Shown one piece after another: positions 36,187 through 48,458 of a stretch of DNA of 64,000 bases. The DNA lies in NCBI GenBank assembly GCA_025201365.1, contig JAIXMF010000002.1, forward strand, positions 1,426,001 through 1,490,000, in the 5' to 3' direction. This DNA comes from Syncephalis plumigaleata (Eukaryota > Zoopagomycota > Zoopagomycetes > Zoopagales > Piptocephalidaceae). Numbering within the stretch: the stretch's first letter is position 1; the number at the start of each line of letters is the position of its first letter. The translations under genes were made by a program, and so were the position numbers. The notes under the pieces are model-generated. The model was not told where the DNA came from. It did not search any database and saw nothing but the letters and a program-made list of their open reading frames with translations.

Positions 36187-37382
36187 ATGACTAGTAACAA
36201 AGCAGAATTGTTTCCTATTGAACTGGTAACCACCAACACTGATGAGTACAGTTGAATATACTATGCATACTAATAGGAGATGGTAGACAACCGACCGATC
36301 TTTGTTAAAGGATGTACTACGTGGTAAGTAACTAGAAGCGAGAAACTTGCTGCAATAATAGTAATGGGAATATTGACAAACTACTTTTTATGGATGACAG
36401 CATTGCTACATACTATTCTCTTTCATAGAGTGTTTATTACAATACGGCCTATGGAGGTGGAAGCACTTGATACATTCTATGTAAGTAGTATGCTATATTA
36501 TAGTAGGATAGTATCGATGATAGATTGATTCAGTTCATGGATAACAAAAGTAAAGGGCATGTATGTTTACAATCATAATAATAATAATTATTGTTAGCCA
36601 GCCATCGATGACCCGGATATTGAACGAGCCATCGAGGACAAGTTAAGGGCGTTTGCTCGACATCTTGATGCTACAGGTTTGGATTCTGCACAGGTATATT
36701 CTAGGAACAATAACAATGACTACAATAGGAAATACTGAATAGGTCAATACTCATTAGTGTGTTTCTATTCGTATTTGTTGCCATTATTGCATAGATGGTA
36801 GTTGGATTCTTCGAGAAACGTACAAAGAATTCCTGGTTTTCCAAAGCGGAGGAACAAGTATGCTGGGAGAATGGCCCATTACGGTGACGTGCGTTCGTCC
36901 ACGCGATGAACGAGGTATACGAGTTGGATTATAATATCTACGATGATGAAAAAGTTATTAATATGCTTATTCTATTATGTGATCATCATTCCGTGTAGAT
37001 CAAGCCTATTTACGTCAAGCGGCCAGTGCACAACTTCGTAAACTATTAGCGGGTATTGTTCATACGGTGGAGACACATCGAGAACACGTACCAGCCATTA
37101 CTACCAATGAAGGCAATCCATTCCCGTATCAGGTTGGTACAAGTTGAATGATAATAGCTAATTAGCTAGTTAATTTATTGGTATATACTCGTCTAGATTA
37201 CTATTCCCACCAATCAATCATCATGGGGTACGATGTTTAAGCGAATTATGCCAGATGCCAATACGCCTAATCATCCACATCAACAACAGCAACAGCAGCA
37301 TCAGCAGCATCAACAACAACAACAACAACGACATCGTCGTAGTAATAGTACTAGTAGTAATAATAGTCATAATATTCAATAA
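36187..37382 (+). CDS. ATG101: Autophagy-related protein 101 (HORMA domain)
   Basis: Partner of ATG13 in the kinase complex that starts autophagosome formation. Exons join to give DRSLLKDVLRALLHTILFHR, then FITIRPMEVEALDTFYPAID, VGFFEKRTKNSWFSKAEEQ (the WF finger), CWENGPITVTCVRPRDER and REHVPAITTNEGNPFPYQIT, all in HORMA order. The first exon is a short MTSNKAELFPIEL; the second starts at ACAACCGAC using an acceptor 13 bases downstream of the first AG. The protein ends with a His/Gln repeat and Ser/Asn tail not usual for the family. One base may be off at 36885. ATG101 is missing in S. cerevisiae but present in fission yeast and early fungi. Confidence 0.85.
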
Positions 37383-38058
37383 AGAAAACATATCACAGCT
37401 GTATATATATATCTATCTATATCTATCTATATTTATTGTCATATTAACATTTAGTCAGTATCATATTGTTGTAACTAATACAAATGATGAATGGTCATGG
37501 CATACCAAGCTTCTAGGAGAGAAGAGCCACCACCGTCATATGTACTCATCACATCACGTTCATATAGAGATGTGAATTAATAAAATAATACTACCACTTA
37601 TTGGTTACTCTAGTGTAACATATGTAAATTCTCACATGGGGTAGAAGCGGAATTAAACTAGAGATTATTGGGTATTTCTCGTCAATTGTTATCGTATACT
37701 TGCTCGTATAGCAATCATAGATGGAATAATCTCATCATTCCATGTAATTGATTATATAGATGGGGTGACATTGCTATTCTGGCTGCGCTACTGCTATTCG
37801 GAGGTAATCAATGGAAAAGCAATACAAAAAGACACAATTTATTATGTTCCCATTGTGAAAAACAAAGCGTTAGCTTGAATAAGGGAAATTCAGGCTGTCA
37901 GATGGAATAGCATAAAAGACGCCACTAAATGGACATGACCACTTAGCATCATTACTACTGCCACTACTAATCAGTATTCCCCTCATCATTATTCACCATT
38001 CCTATTGTCAACCCCGTTCGATTGTTTCATCTAACCTTAGTACTATTATATTGCTACA
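37383..38058. other. Intergenic spacer
   Basis: A (TATC)n/(TATA)n patch at 37402-37432, otherwise unremarkable AT-rich DNA up to the acyl-CoA synthetase start. An open frame at 37255-37575 overlaps the ATG101 tail and is chance. Confidence 0.6.
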
Positions 38059-39935
38059 ATGCTTTATACATCACCCCTTCCTGATATTGTTGTACACGAG
38101 TTAGATCTGAATCGCTTCGTGTTCGATAGTGGCATAGGCCCTCAACGAGACGATGATTCTGCTGTATTTGTCTCGGCTGAAACAGGTCGTACACTTACCG
38201 TGGCAGGCCTACGTCGCGATGTTAAAAGATTTACCGGTGCACTTGTCAACCAGCTTGGGGTAAAACGCGGAGAGGTAGTCATGATTGTATCACCGAATGA
38301 TGTAAGTAAAGCATTGTGACTGCATTTTTATTCAATTATTAATACAAACTACTATTATTATCATGCTTGTTGTAGATTGATTATGCCGTGGTCATTCTGG
38401 GTGCCATTGCCGCGGGACTTGTCGTGACACCCGCCAATCCAGCGTATATCGTTGATGAGCTGGTACATCAAGCCAAGGATTCTAACACTAAATACATCAT
38501 TGCCGATTATGCTCATTTGGCCACGGTTAAAGAGGTGACCGAACGTGTTCATATTCCCAATGAACATATTATCGTTACGAATGCATGGCGAGATGATGGT
38601 AGCAATGAACCGATGGACGTGGTGGAAGGATGCGCCACCATGCGTGGGCTTTCAAGAGACGCGGAAGAATTGGAGCCGATTCAATTGACACCAGGTGAAC
38701 TTGCCACCTCCACCGCTGTTCTCGGCTATTCTTCTGGCACGACGGGTAACGACACTACAGAATGACTAATAGATTGGCTGTATACTTACTATTACCTTTC
38801 ATTATTGTTATGACATTCTTAGGCAAACCAAAAGGAGTAGAGTTAACTCATTATAATATCGTCTCAAATATCAGTCAGTATATGGCATTCGAGGCGGATT
38901 GGTGGAGTACACTGGCCACCACCGATGTACAAATTAACTTTCTACCCTTCTTCCACATCTATGGACTAGTCATACAGCTGTTCTCCTCGATTATACGGGA
39001 CACCAAGGTGATTGTAATGCGTCGATTTCAGTTACCGCAATTCCTAGAGTTGATACAACGCTACCGCGTGACATCAGCATTCATCGCACCGCCAGTGTGT
39101 CTGGCACTTGCCAAACATCCACTCATCGATCAGTATGATCTTACAAGTCTACGCGAGATTACTTGTGCCGCGGCACCACTTGGTGCGGAATTAGCCATTG
39201 CCACTCGCAATCGACTCGGCGTTATTGTACGACAAGGCTATGGCATGACGGAGACATCACCTATCACGCATCTCATGCAAGTGAGCGATATGGTTGATGG
39301 TTCAGTCGGCAAGATGATGCCGAATTTGATCGCAAAGATCATCGGTGAACATGGTAAAGGTAAGCAAGTGAGCGATAATGATCATGTTTATTGCATGAGT
39401 AACGATGGCAATGGTAGAATTATCCGTAGGAGAAATTGGTGAGATATGTGTCAAGGGTCCCAATATCATGAAGGGGTATCTGAATCGACCTGATGCCACA
39501 GCCGAGTCGATTGATGCCGACGGCTATTTGCACACGGGCGATATTGGTCGTGTGGATGAACGGGGCAATTTCTACATTGTCGATCGAGTCAAGGAGTTCA
39601 TCAAGTATAAGGGATTCCAAGTGGCACCGGCTGAACTTGAAGAGATCCTACAATCGCATGAAGCGGTGGCCGATGCAGCTGTCGTGCCCATCCAATGCCC
39701 GGAGCAGGCCACCGAACTACCCAAAGCGTACGTTGCGTTGAAACCCACGCACATAGGCAAGGTGATGGAGGATGAGATTGTCGCATTTGCCGCTGAACGA
39801 ACTGCTCATTACAAAAGGTTACGCGGCGGTGTCGAGTTCATCGATGCCGTGCCACGATCATCGGCCGGTAAGATTCTACGACGTGTACTCCGCGAAAAGG
39901 CAAAAGTCGAATTGGCAGCGAGGACCACTACGTGA
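38059..39935 (+). CDS. 4-coumarate-CoA ligase-like acyl-CoA synthetase (ANL superfamily)
   Basis: Activates a carboxylic acid via an acyl-adenylate to its CoA thioester. Four exons (38059-38301, 38376-38745, 38823-39359, 39418-39935) give exactly 555 residues with no frame error. Motifs in order: GYSSGTTGKPKGVELTH (ATP loop, split by an intron), LPFFHIYGL, GYGMTETSP, GYLHTGDIGRVDERGNFYIV, DRVKEFIKYKGFQVAP and PRSSAGKILRR with the catalytic Lys. This is the architecture of 4CL/luciferase-like enzymes. No C-terminal peroxisomal SKL is seen (it ends RTTT). The substrate could be a fatty or aromatic acid; true phenylpropanoid use is unlikely in a fungus. Confidence 0.92.
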
Positions 39936-41146
39936 TACGCTATTATTGCAACTTAACAAGCGACAATAGTGAAGTAAAGAAAGCATGGAAATGTGTATAT
40001 AGCCAATGTAGTAGTTTGCAAAGCAAATAAACAAGCAAATATACGCTTAGTCCTTTATTATTCATCTAATAAAGCATCAGGCATTTCACAATCATTTAAT
40101 GTTTATACTATTTATTGAATATTTAGCTAGATCATTCAAATTACTAAATGACCAACAGGAGAACCTGCCAAGTTAACAATGTATAATGATGGCATGGGAC
40201 TATTACATTGTATTGCGCATTTGAACCACGTGGTAATTTACGCAAATGGACATCTTGTTCATCATAAAGCATTGTCAAATGCCACGTATACAACATGCTA
40301 AACCTAACATCATCATTAACGACATTAGAATTGCTTTGTGTAGTCCACGAGGGGTTTCATAACAAGACAAAGAAAACGGCCATCCCGTGTAAATATATAT
40401 GCGTGTGTTTGTGTGTGTACGAGTAAAATAAGGGAAGGAGCAGGCATGTAGGACAAGCAACAATGTAAGTTCACGTGCGTTGTAAGCACTAATGACTATG
40501 CTCATTATTGTCATGATGATTAATCTCGCTACTATCGTTATTAGATATATGAAATGAGGATGGTATTTTTATCGCGTGTGGGTTTGCTAATTCATTGTTC
40601 AAACAATGCCATTAACTATCGTGCTTATTCCTCGTTGACTTCCGGAAACGGCTAGATTGCTTACGAAATAAACTGCATAAAACTACGCGCTTATTCAGTA
40701 TCAAATAGCTGTTGACCTTTCGTACATATGTATATAACGCTTACTCGTTGTACTACTAAATAAACAAATATTGTCCGGAACATCGGATATTATTTTCCGA
40801 TTGTAAAATAGTGAGAATAAACAACAACAACAGCAACTCATACACCATTCATAAGGCTTGGGTATGTTGTTGTTGTTGTTGTTGTTGCGAGGCCCATCGG
40901 AGCAATAGGCCTTACATTTATGACATTGTGTCAGTATGCACTTAAACTTGTACACTGCCAACTGTTATACCGCATCGTGTATGCAACAATGTATAGCACT
41001 AGTGTAATGCGTCTAATTTTCAATCTTAAATTGCCAGCATCATCCGTCGGCAACTTCCTCGTAACGCCGTTATTCATTCCTTCATCTTTTTCTTGAGAAA
41101 TCTTTTCTTTCCATCTTAATGTGGTACGCATTTTTATGATTTTATA
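39936..41146. other. Gene-free spacer
   Basis: About 1.2 kb of AT-rich DNA with a (TTG)n run at 40867-40887 and a TG/TA tract near 40397-40420. Minus-strand open frames here are short, repeat-based and unsupported. Confidence 0.6.
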
Positions 41147-43528
41147 ATGAGTTTATCATATCCTATTAATCTCTCTTTTACCTGGCTAGAGGTGGCACTA
41201 GCATCAATTGTAGTGTTTACGCTTATTAAGGTGAGTATGCGAAGAAAGAAAAGGAAAGAAAAATGATCGAGTGATCAAATGAGTGAGCGAGTGATTTAGT
41301 TCAATTTCTAACATGCACATCCACATCTATATATCACGCGTAGTTTATCCAACATGAGTATAGAAGCCCATTATCCAAAGTGCCCGGTCCTAGATTTTCA
41401 GCATTAAATATTCTATGGACCAATTTCCAACAGCTTTACACCGAGGATCCTGCTATTGCACTTGACCTGCATAAACGATACGGTTCAATCGTACGTGTTG
41501 GTAAGTAACGAGAAAGCAAAGAAAAGAAAAGAAAGGATGGCAAGGAAGTGATCAATATTTCCTAAACTAAGCAATTACATGTGTATATATCTATGTGTGT
41601 GTAGGTCCTTCCGAGGTATGGATATCGGGCGTGACCATGATCCGTAGGGTCCTTGGCTCCTATAAATTCCAGAAAAGTTTCCATTATGAAGCATTTCGTA
41701 CTGAGGGCAACAGTTTATTCACTACAAAGTAAGTTATACCGTATGTACCATTCCTCATCTGCCACTAATCATCATCCGCTATGTTCTATAGTGATGCTAA
41801 AGAACATCAACTTCAGGTGAGTGACTTACATGTCTAATAACGATATCCTACAATCTTGTTGTCTAATAAATAAAAACAAAAAAGAAACGTCTGATGATAC
41901 CCGCATTCACTCCCAGGTCGCTGGCCGATCTTGAACCACTAATCTACAATGTTGGCGTATCACGTATGGTAGCACAACTGGAACGACGCGCCGATGCCGG
42001 CGATACCGTCGACATGATGGACATGTTCCAGCGACTTGCCTTTGTAAGTTAGTTGCCCCTACCATCGACTACTACATTTGCTCATCATCTAATTGCTTTC
42101 AATTGATAGGAAATCATCGGTCAAGTGTCATTTGGCAAATCGTTAGAGTTATTCGAAGAGAAGAAAGTAGATCATCCGATTATGCAATGGATTAACGGTG
42201 CTATCACCTACAGTGCCTTAGTAAGTGTTGTACGAATGATACTCTTCCGCTATTGCTGCTAACCGTAATATCGATTAGAAAATGGTGCTTGGTCCACTAT
42301 TCTTCCCGAACTTCTTCCCTGAAAGTGCCAAATGTGTCGATGACCTGACTAGTGTAGGTAGAACGGTGTTTCGATTACGCTCGATTGACTAACACGCACT
42401 CATGATATATCTATATACGTAGTTTGCGAGACAATCCATTAAAGTACGAAGACAACAAAATAACGGTAATCATAATGATACCTTACAAAAGCTAATAGAC
42501 TCTGTCGACAACGAAACAAACACATCCATGTCGAATCAAGATCTTGTAGCACAATCGATTATGTTGATGTAAGTGACCAGTTGTATATTGCCTCTTATAA
42601 TTATAATAATAATAATAAGAGGAATGAACGCTAACTCTAATGATCGCAGGGTTGCTGGCACGGATACAACCGCTTGCACTCTTGTATGGTATGTAATATC
42701 ATGTAGTAGATGGCTACTTCTATCGTGACATTAGTATACTTACTCATGAATGCTTAAATAGGACGCTACTCTTGCTCATCGAACATCCTGAGTGTGCCCG
42801 TCGTCTCGTCGACGAAATCAAATCGATCCATCCCGATAACAGCGTCAGGGCTAGCTATGAAGACATCCGATCACTACCATATCTCGATGCCGTCATCAAT
42901 GAATCGATGCGTATCCGACCGGTTGCACCGCATGGTATGCCACGCGTAGTACCTGAAGGTGGCATTACTCTTGATGGTTACTTCCTTCCGGAAGGAGTAA
43001 GTAAACATGTCAATCTCGACACTACACCATATACCGATTGTTAACAATTCTATTATTGCTATTATTGCTATTATTGCCCACAATTAGACGACCATCTTTT
43101 CATCGTTTAACGCGTTACACTTGAATGAACATGTATTCCCCGAACCGGAAGCATTCAAGCCGGAGCGTTGGTTTACCTCACCGGAACAACTGGCTATTAT
43201 GAAACAACATTTTGTCCCATTCTCCGTAGGTCCTCGTGCCTGTATCGGTCGCAAGTAAGTGACGAGACATAGATGATTAATAGTAGTCACAACAACAACA
43301 ACAACAACAACAACAACTTTGACTAACATTGCTGCTTCACTTATTACTATTATTATTAGCCTGGCATGGATGGAGATGCGTATGACTATCTTTGAATTAA
43401 TGCGTCGTTTCCGATTCGTGGCATCCCCTGATAACGACACGAAACCGGTCGATCATTTCGTTCTACGTCCTAGGGCGGGAAATATATGGTGCAACCATAT
43501 CGCATTTAAACATTTACACATCATTTAA
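41147..43528 (+). CDS. Cytochrome P450 monooxygenase
   Basis: Heme-thiolate oxygenase anchored in the ER by the N-terminal helix (WLEVALASIVVFTLI). Seen in order: KVPGPRF proline hinge, VAGTDTTACTLVW (I helix oxygen-activating AGTDTT), INESMRIRP (K helix ExxR), PEAFKPERW (PERF-like) and FVPFSVGPRACIGRNLAW with the heme Cys. About twelve short exons; the start at 41147 places the anchor first. No frame break was needed. The motif set resembles fungal CYP3A/CYP5-like or CYP53-like families, but the clan is not certain. The neighbour upstream is an acyl-CoA synthetase, possibly chance. A purine-rich GAGGAA tract follows the gene. Confidence 0.92.
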
Positions 43529-43885
43529 AATACTCTGGTGCTGCGTCACGCGTTATAAATTATACACATCGAATCGATATCTTGATTCAGTAGAAGAGGA
43601 AGAAGAAGAGGAGGAGGAGGAGAAAGAGGAAGAAAAAACGTAAACAAACCTAGGAATCTTAAATTTTATTAAAAGACAATTATAGAAACAGACCCTTATT
43701 AATACGTAGTAATAAATGTTTCTTGCTAAACTTTACAGTATACTACTACTACTACTACTGATATAATAAAGGTATATTTAAATATACTCGAATAATATAT
43801 GTATGCATGGTGTGTACAAAGCCCCAAAGAAACCAGCAGCTGTACATTTTGAAAATGAAAAAGAACAACACTCGACATACCCTTA
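43529..43885. other. Spacer with purine tract
   Basis: A GAA/GAG-rich run at 43591-43637 and a (TAC)n run at 43740-43758, between the convergent P450 and 7TM genes. No gene. Confidence 0.6.
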
Positions 43886-44818
43886 TTACAGTTGTGTCTG
43901 CGTGATGATTAAACTTGGTTCAGAGTTTTCCGTGCTAGGCTTTTCCGATTTCCTCGTATGAGCACCGAAAAACATTCGACGATTATTCTCGACCAGTAAC
44001 GTGGAGGCGATAAGCCTTGATCAATCATTAGCGAGTGCGTGCAAGGTTAATACACAATGAACAACTTACCAGTCTATAATGTAGAATGTGTCGCCAAATT
44101 CCCCCAGCAATTTGGATATGTTCAATACGAAGCATATTATATTCGACATAATGATCAGTAGCATTGTCGCGGCCCCATCACGGGCGAGCTCTTTCCAGCA
44201 AGCCTCACGCTGTAATTTGTATCTTCGATAAACTACCACGGAGAATATCGACGAGAATATCGTATTCGCCGGTAGGTCCAGTAATAGGCGAACATATGGT
44301 AGATAGTAGTCAAACTGAGTATGGCAGCCATATAGGTCAGAAATGGTCATGGTCGTGGTGAGATACACCATATATATGTAGAATGGACCGGGTAGGATAA
44401 TCGCGAAAGCACCCGCGATTAGCAACCATCGTCTACGTCCGATGGCGAGATAGGCGCGTTCAAGCATTATAATATTCGTTGCAATGGTGAACACCACCAT
44501 TCCCATCATGATCACCCATGCCGACACTTCACATGATGGTCCGAACCATGAGCCGAAAAACACGCAACCAATAAAGGATAGTACACTCGTAACGGTTAGC
44601 ACCATACAGCAGCAGGATGCCAGTCTTCGTGGATATTTGATGAACACTTGGATGGCTCGCCATAAATTACGCGTAAAGAATACTAATATGAGCGTAATGA
44701 GAAAAGCTTGTAGGAAAACGGCCATATACCGCTTGCGAAGTGTTGCGGGATCTGATTGTGCTCGTATGATATACTCGTATCCATTTAGTTTCTCCAAGAT
44801 CGCATCCGACTCTTCCAT
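43886..44818 (-). CDS. Orphan seven-transmembrane, GPCR-like protein (paralogue 2)
   Basis: Exons 44070-44818 and 43886-44015 join to 292 residues; the 54 bp intron splits the Trp of IIDW exactly as in the gene at 8871. Exon 2 reads LIASTLLVENNRRMFF. Shared marks are LNGYEYI at the start, PRRLASCCC (TM2), PSC before TM3, ERAYLA at the end of TM3, PGPFYIYMVY (TM4), YGC in the next loop, LLLDLPANTIFS (TM5) and RRYK...CWKELARDG before TM6. The C-terminal tail is short and polar. Start at MEESDAILEKL. Clearly a paralogue of the next gene, in tandem on the same strand. Confidence 0.8.
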
Positions 44819-45560
44819 GATTAGAACGAATAAAATAGATAAATAATAAAATGTATATTGACAACAATATTATAGCGGGACTAGCAATACAAGAAAGGAA
44901 AGTAGGTAGGTACAAGGAAAGAAGGAAAGAAGGAAAAAAGGAAGAAGGATATAATGAAAGAAGGATAGAATAAAAGAAGAAGGAAACAAAGAAAGAAAGG
45001 AAGAAGGTAGTGAACCGAACGTCAACAATTCACGGGTGATCACGCATGCTTTGCAAGGTCACATCAAAATACCGGTTTTCCGAGTTAGCCACGCTTTTCT
45101 TGCAGATATTGATGAACTGGAAATTAATGCTTTGCAATAACTATCGATTAGCTACCTGATTCTACTTCTTTTCTCTTTTATACACAAGTAATCATCAGTG
45201 AATGTTATACAATAGTAGTAGCAGTAGTAGCAGCAGTGATGTTATCTGAAATAAACTATCGTCAAATACAACTGAATAGTATCGCTGTATAGGGTAATCT
45301 AATTGTGTCACCCGAAATGTACTAACAAAGGTCATGCATGCGGTGTACTGGTTGACATGTCGGGTCAAGTCGGTCAACTGATTGTTCCCCGCAGCAATCT
45401 AGGCCTTATCATAAAGAGACGATGTAACGATGCCAATCATTGAAATGCAAATGTGGGCTCTAATTTAATGTTTGTTATATGACATTTGTAGTCTATTGCG
45501 AGATAAAAAAGAAGGATGTAGCGATATTTTACAATTCACATGGATTGATACTAATATTTG
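44819..45560. other. Spacer with GGAA-rich tract
   Basis: A long purine-rich GGAA/GAAAGAA tract runs from about 44885 to 45010, directly upstream of paralogue 2; then AT-rich DNA with an (AGT/AGC)n patch at 45211-45237. No gene recognised. Confidence 0.65.
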
Positions 45561-46608
45561 CTATGCGTCGTAACTAGCGAGGGATCGCGTGTTCTCGAGT
45601 AAATTGCGATTCATACGACAACTCGAATAGGTGTGTGATTGCAGCTGACCAAGCTCGGTTTCTTCTATGGATTCAATGAGATCCCTATCAACTTTTAGTT
45701 GTACCATGGCACCCTTTCTTGATATGGAAATAAAGACCTGGGTTGACACTCTATAATTGTGTTCCACGAGTAATGTTGAAGTAATGATCCTGAAATGTAC
45801 GAGTGTTAATCGTTGCCGAATGTAATTATATATGTATGACGCAGCTCACTTACCAATCGATAATATAAACGATATTGTTATACTTTCCATTAGTGTTGAT
45901 TATAGTAAGTAGGAAACACGCGAGACTCGACACGGCAATCAATAGCATGGTAATGGCGCCATCCTGTAAGAATCTCCTCCATCTAATCTCGCGCCGTATC
46001 TTGTAGCGACGATATAACGCGACAAAGAATGGCAATGAGTACAGGCTACTCGTCAGCAGACCGGAACAAATGTAAACCAAATAGGCGTAAAAGTGTTGTT
46101 CAACATAGCAGCCAAGATCAGCGGTGATCTTTATCACCGATCTCGTGTATGTCAATACTAGAATGATCGGTATTGGCACGACAATTGTTGTAATACCGAT
46201 GAGCAGTAGCCATCTGTTGAACTGGTATATGATATAGGCTCGTTCGAACATTATAGCGTTGGAGGCAGCCATAGAAATTGCAATGCTACCAATAACACAC
46301 CACGACAAGACCCTACACGATAGGGCATATTCTGTACCAAAGGAAACAGTACCAAGGAAGCTAAGCATGCCTGGAAGTGTCATGGCAATGCAACACCATG
46401 ATGCCAACTTGCGTGGCGATCTGATTGCTATACATAGAGCACGATGGAAATTGCGTACAAGTATCCAGAATAGAATGGTATTAAAAAGCAATTGACACGA
46501 GATGCTGATAAAGCTTCTCCGGAATAGTTTGGTATCGCGTGTAATGCTCATAAGCAACTGATATCCGTTCATTCTACTGTCATACTCTTCAATATGCGCC
46601 GTCGTCAT
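45561..46608 (-). CDS. Orphan seven-transmembrane, GPCR-like protein (paralogue 3)
   Basis: Exons 45854-46608 and 45561-45789 join to 327 residues across a 64 bp intron at the same DW codon. Shared marks: MNGYQLLM start, PRKLASWCC (TM2), LSCRVLSW before TM3, FERAYI at the end of TM3, LGC in the outer loop, RRYK...RWRRFLQDG before TM6 and IITSTLLVEHNYRV in TM7. The tail is longer than in the other two and holds acidic and Ser-rich stretches that could be phosphorylated. The LDLPAN motif of TM5 is not kept, so this is the most diverged copy. Confidence 0.8.
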
Positions 46609-47205
46609 TATGGACTACTATTACGGAGTAATACAGGGTAAGTTTTGTTCAAAAATAAATAAAATAAAAGAGCGATGGCTGCTTGTTGATGGATACTAGG
46701 TTATATACATGGTAGTGAAAGGGAATAAGGCGGACATGAGGACTTGGTAGACCAGGTTAAGCCTATTCTCCTACCAGTTGCCCGATGTTATAAGGGCTAT
46801 CATTGTTATTTCCTTTACTTCTCACCTTTTCTACATTTATACGTGCATGCTAGTGCCACTCGATATTACTCGTTAATGTAGTATAACATAATCATATAAA
46901 CTAAAATGAATACCAATTGTGTTATTGCAATTTAGTAAATCGTATGACATCATATGCTCTATTTTGGCATAACATTCTTCGGTATTTAATTAGCCTTAGC
47001 TGAGAATTCAAAAGCAACATATGGCCTTGTTTTTCTGGGGCACTACAAAACCGGTTGTATATCTCGGGGGACGTAGCCGTGAATGAAAGTAATATACGCT
47101 CATCCTATGCAACGCTGTATCGCTATCATCATTAGCATCATTGTCTTCTTGCATCTTAGTTTATTAATTTATCATATTTTTTTTTTCTTCTTCCTCTTCT
47201 TCGTC
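46609..47205. other. Divergent promoter region between two 7TM genes
   Basis: About 600 bp between divergent starts at 46608 and 47206; a long T/C-rich run (47177-47203) leads directly to the second start. No other gene. Confidence 0.5.
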
Positions 47206-48423
47206 ATGGGCTATATTAATGCTATCGATATTGTTTGCGATGCCGTGTTCGATGACATTAGTTGCCGGCCAAAAGCAATATTCTTCTATGTAATCTTGGC
47301 CTGTATCCTAGGGCAAACCATCAGTCTCGTCTATTGTGGCTACGTTATTTATCGCCATGGTTGGCGCACCTTTTATAATCTTTTATTTCGACGTATCGAC
47401 AATTGCTATATCGCACAGCCTATATACATGTTGCAACTGTCGCTTACTGTGCCTGGAACTTTAAAACTGCTGTATTCCGCTTGGCTGCTTATAGGATTGC
47501 CAATCAATCGATTTTGTACCGACATTATCTACGGACTAATGTCGACCATATCATTCTTCCTAAGCGTCGCAGCAATAGTTGGCCTTATCGCATATATCCC
47601 ACCGATATTTATCTACAAAAGCTATGAAGATGACCGGCAAACGAGACATCAAACGGATGTCGATAGTCGTGGCAATACTACGAGAACGCTTTTTGTCCCT
47701 TCAATCCCGATACTTTACCGGATCGGTATCGTCTATGGTACGCTTGGATCCTGCCTAAAAATGGGATTAACCATTTGGGTGGCCTATTTGGACGAGCATA
47801 ATCAGTGGGAGACCATGGAAATTCCCCTAACGGTCTACACGATTATCGATAATTGTTTTAATATTTTGCTTCTACCTTTGCTGTTCTACTACTCCTACAA
47901 ACTATACCGTATCATCAATATATACGTGACGTGTAAAGAGAAATACAATCGTGACTTGAACACGAAAACAAGTGTAGCGAAAGGTTTTCGCAACACCTTC
48001 CTCGTGATGGCAACAATCAACATCTTGCTTCCAATGTACGCTATCGTAACACTCATAGCCAAAGAGTATACCGCTATTTTATGGTATTATGTCATAGGCG
48101 TTACATTGAGCCTGGGCTTCCTATGTCCATTAGCACAGATTATTATTGCTCATGACATTTCGGAAGGTGTACGTGCCTTTAAACAAGGCAATCCCTACTC
48201 TTCTAATACCGATCATTCGACCAAATCAACATCACCGATCCAGGATAATGGCGAGAATCCACGGAATGCAAACATCAATCCCTACCTAATAGATACGAGT
48301 TACTTCCAAATACAACTTGATGACTCGTTAGTATGGCAAAGTTTTGGTGGTGTACTCAGTGCGCACTACAGCGATAGCACCATTACCAATAATATCATCG
48401 AGTCATTTGCTGAACAACGTTGA
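47206..48423 (+). CDS. Orphan multi-pass (about seven TM) membrane protein, different family
   Basis: Single-exon protein of 405 residues from ATG at 47206; an upstream in-frame ATG at 47083 would add a poly-Phe stretch encoded by the T/C leader and is less likely. Seven hydrophobic segments are visible, with a polar loop after the fourth (YKSYEDDRQTRHQTDVDSRG) and a long polar cytoplasmic-looking tail from about residue 325. Motifs differ from the neighbouring 7TM family (no LASWCC, no ERAYLA). A receptor role is inferred from topology and tail only. Its stop is 35 bp from the end of the convergent coilin gene. Confidence 0.7.
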   Translation: MGYINAIDIVCDAVFDDISCRPKAIFFYVILACILGQTISLVYCGYVIYRHGWRTFYNLLFRRIDNCYIAQPIYMLQLSLTVPGTLKLLYSAWLLIGLPINRFCTDIIYGLMSTISFFLSVAAIVGLIAYIPPIFIYKSYEDDRQTRHQTDVDSRGNTTRTLFVPSIPILYRIGIVYGTLGSCLKMGLTIWVAYLDEHNQWETMEIPLTVYTIIDNCFNILLLPLLFYYSYKLYRIINIYVTCKEKYNRDLNTKTSVAKGFRNTFLVMATINILLPMYAIVTLIAKEYTAILWYYVIGVTLSLGFLCPLAQIIIAHDISEGVRAFKQGNPYSSNTDHSTKSTSPIQDNGENPRNANINPYLIDTSYFQIQLDDSLVWQSFGGVLSAHYSDSTITNNIIESFAEQR

Positions 48424-48458
48424 TTGATTGATTTATTCGTTTATTTCTTTTCTATTTA

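Noticed and set aside
43285-43315. (CAA)n and similar regular repeats as possible CRISPR or telomere-like arrays
   Set aside because: Simple trinucleotide repeats in an intron of the P450 gene; no repeat-spacer pattern.
38059-43528. Acyl-CoA synthetase plus P450 as a biosynthetic gene cluster
   Set aside because: They are 1.2 kb apart with no core synthase, transporter or regulator nearby; two genes are not enough.
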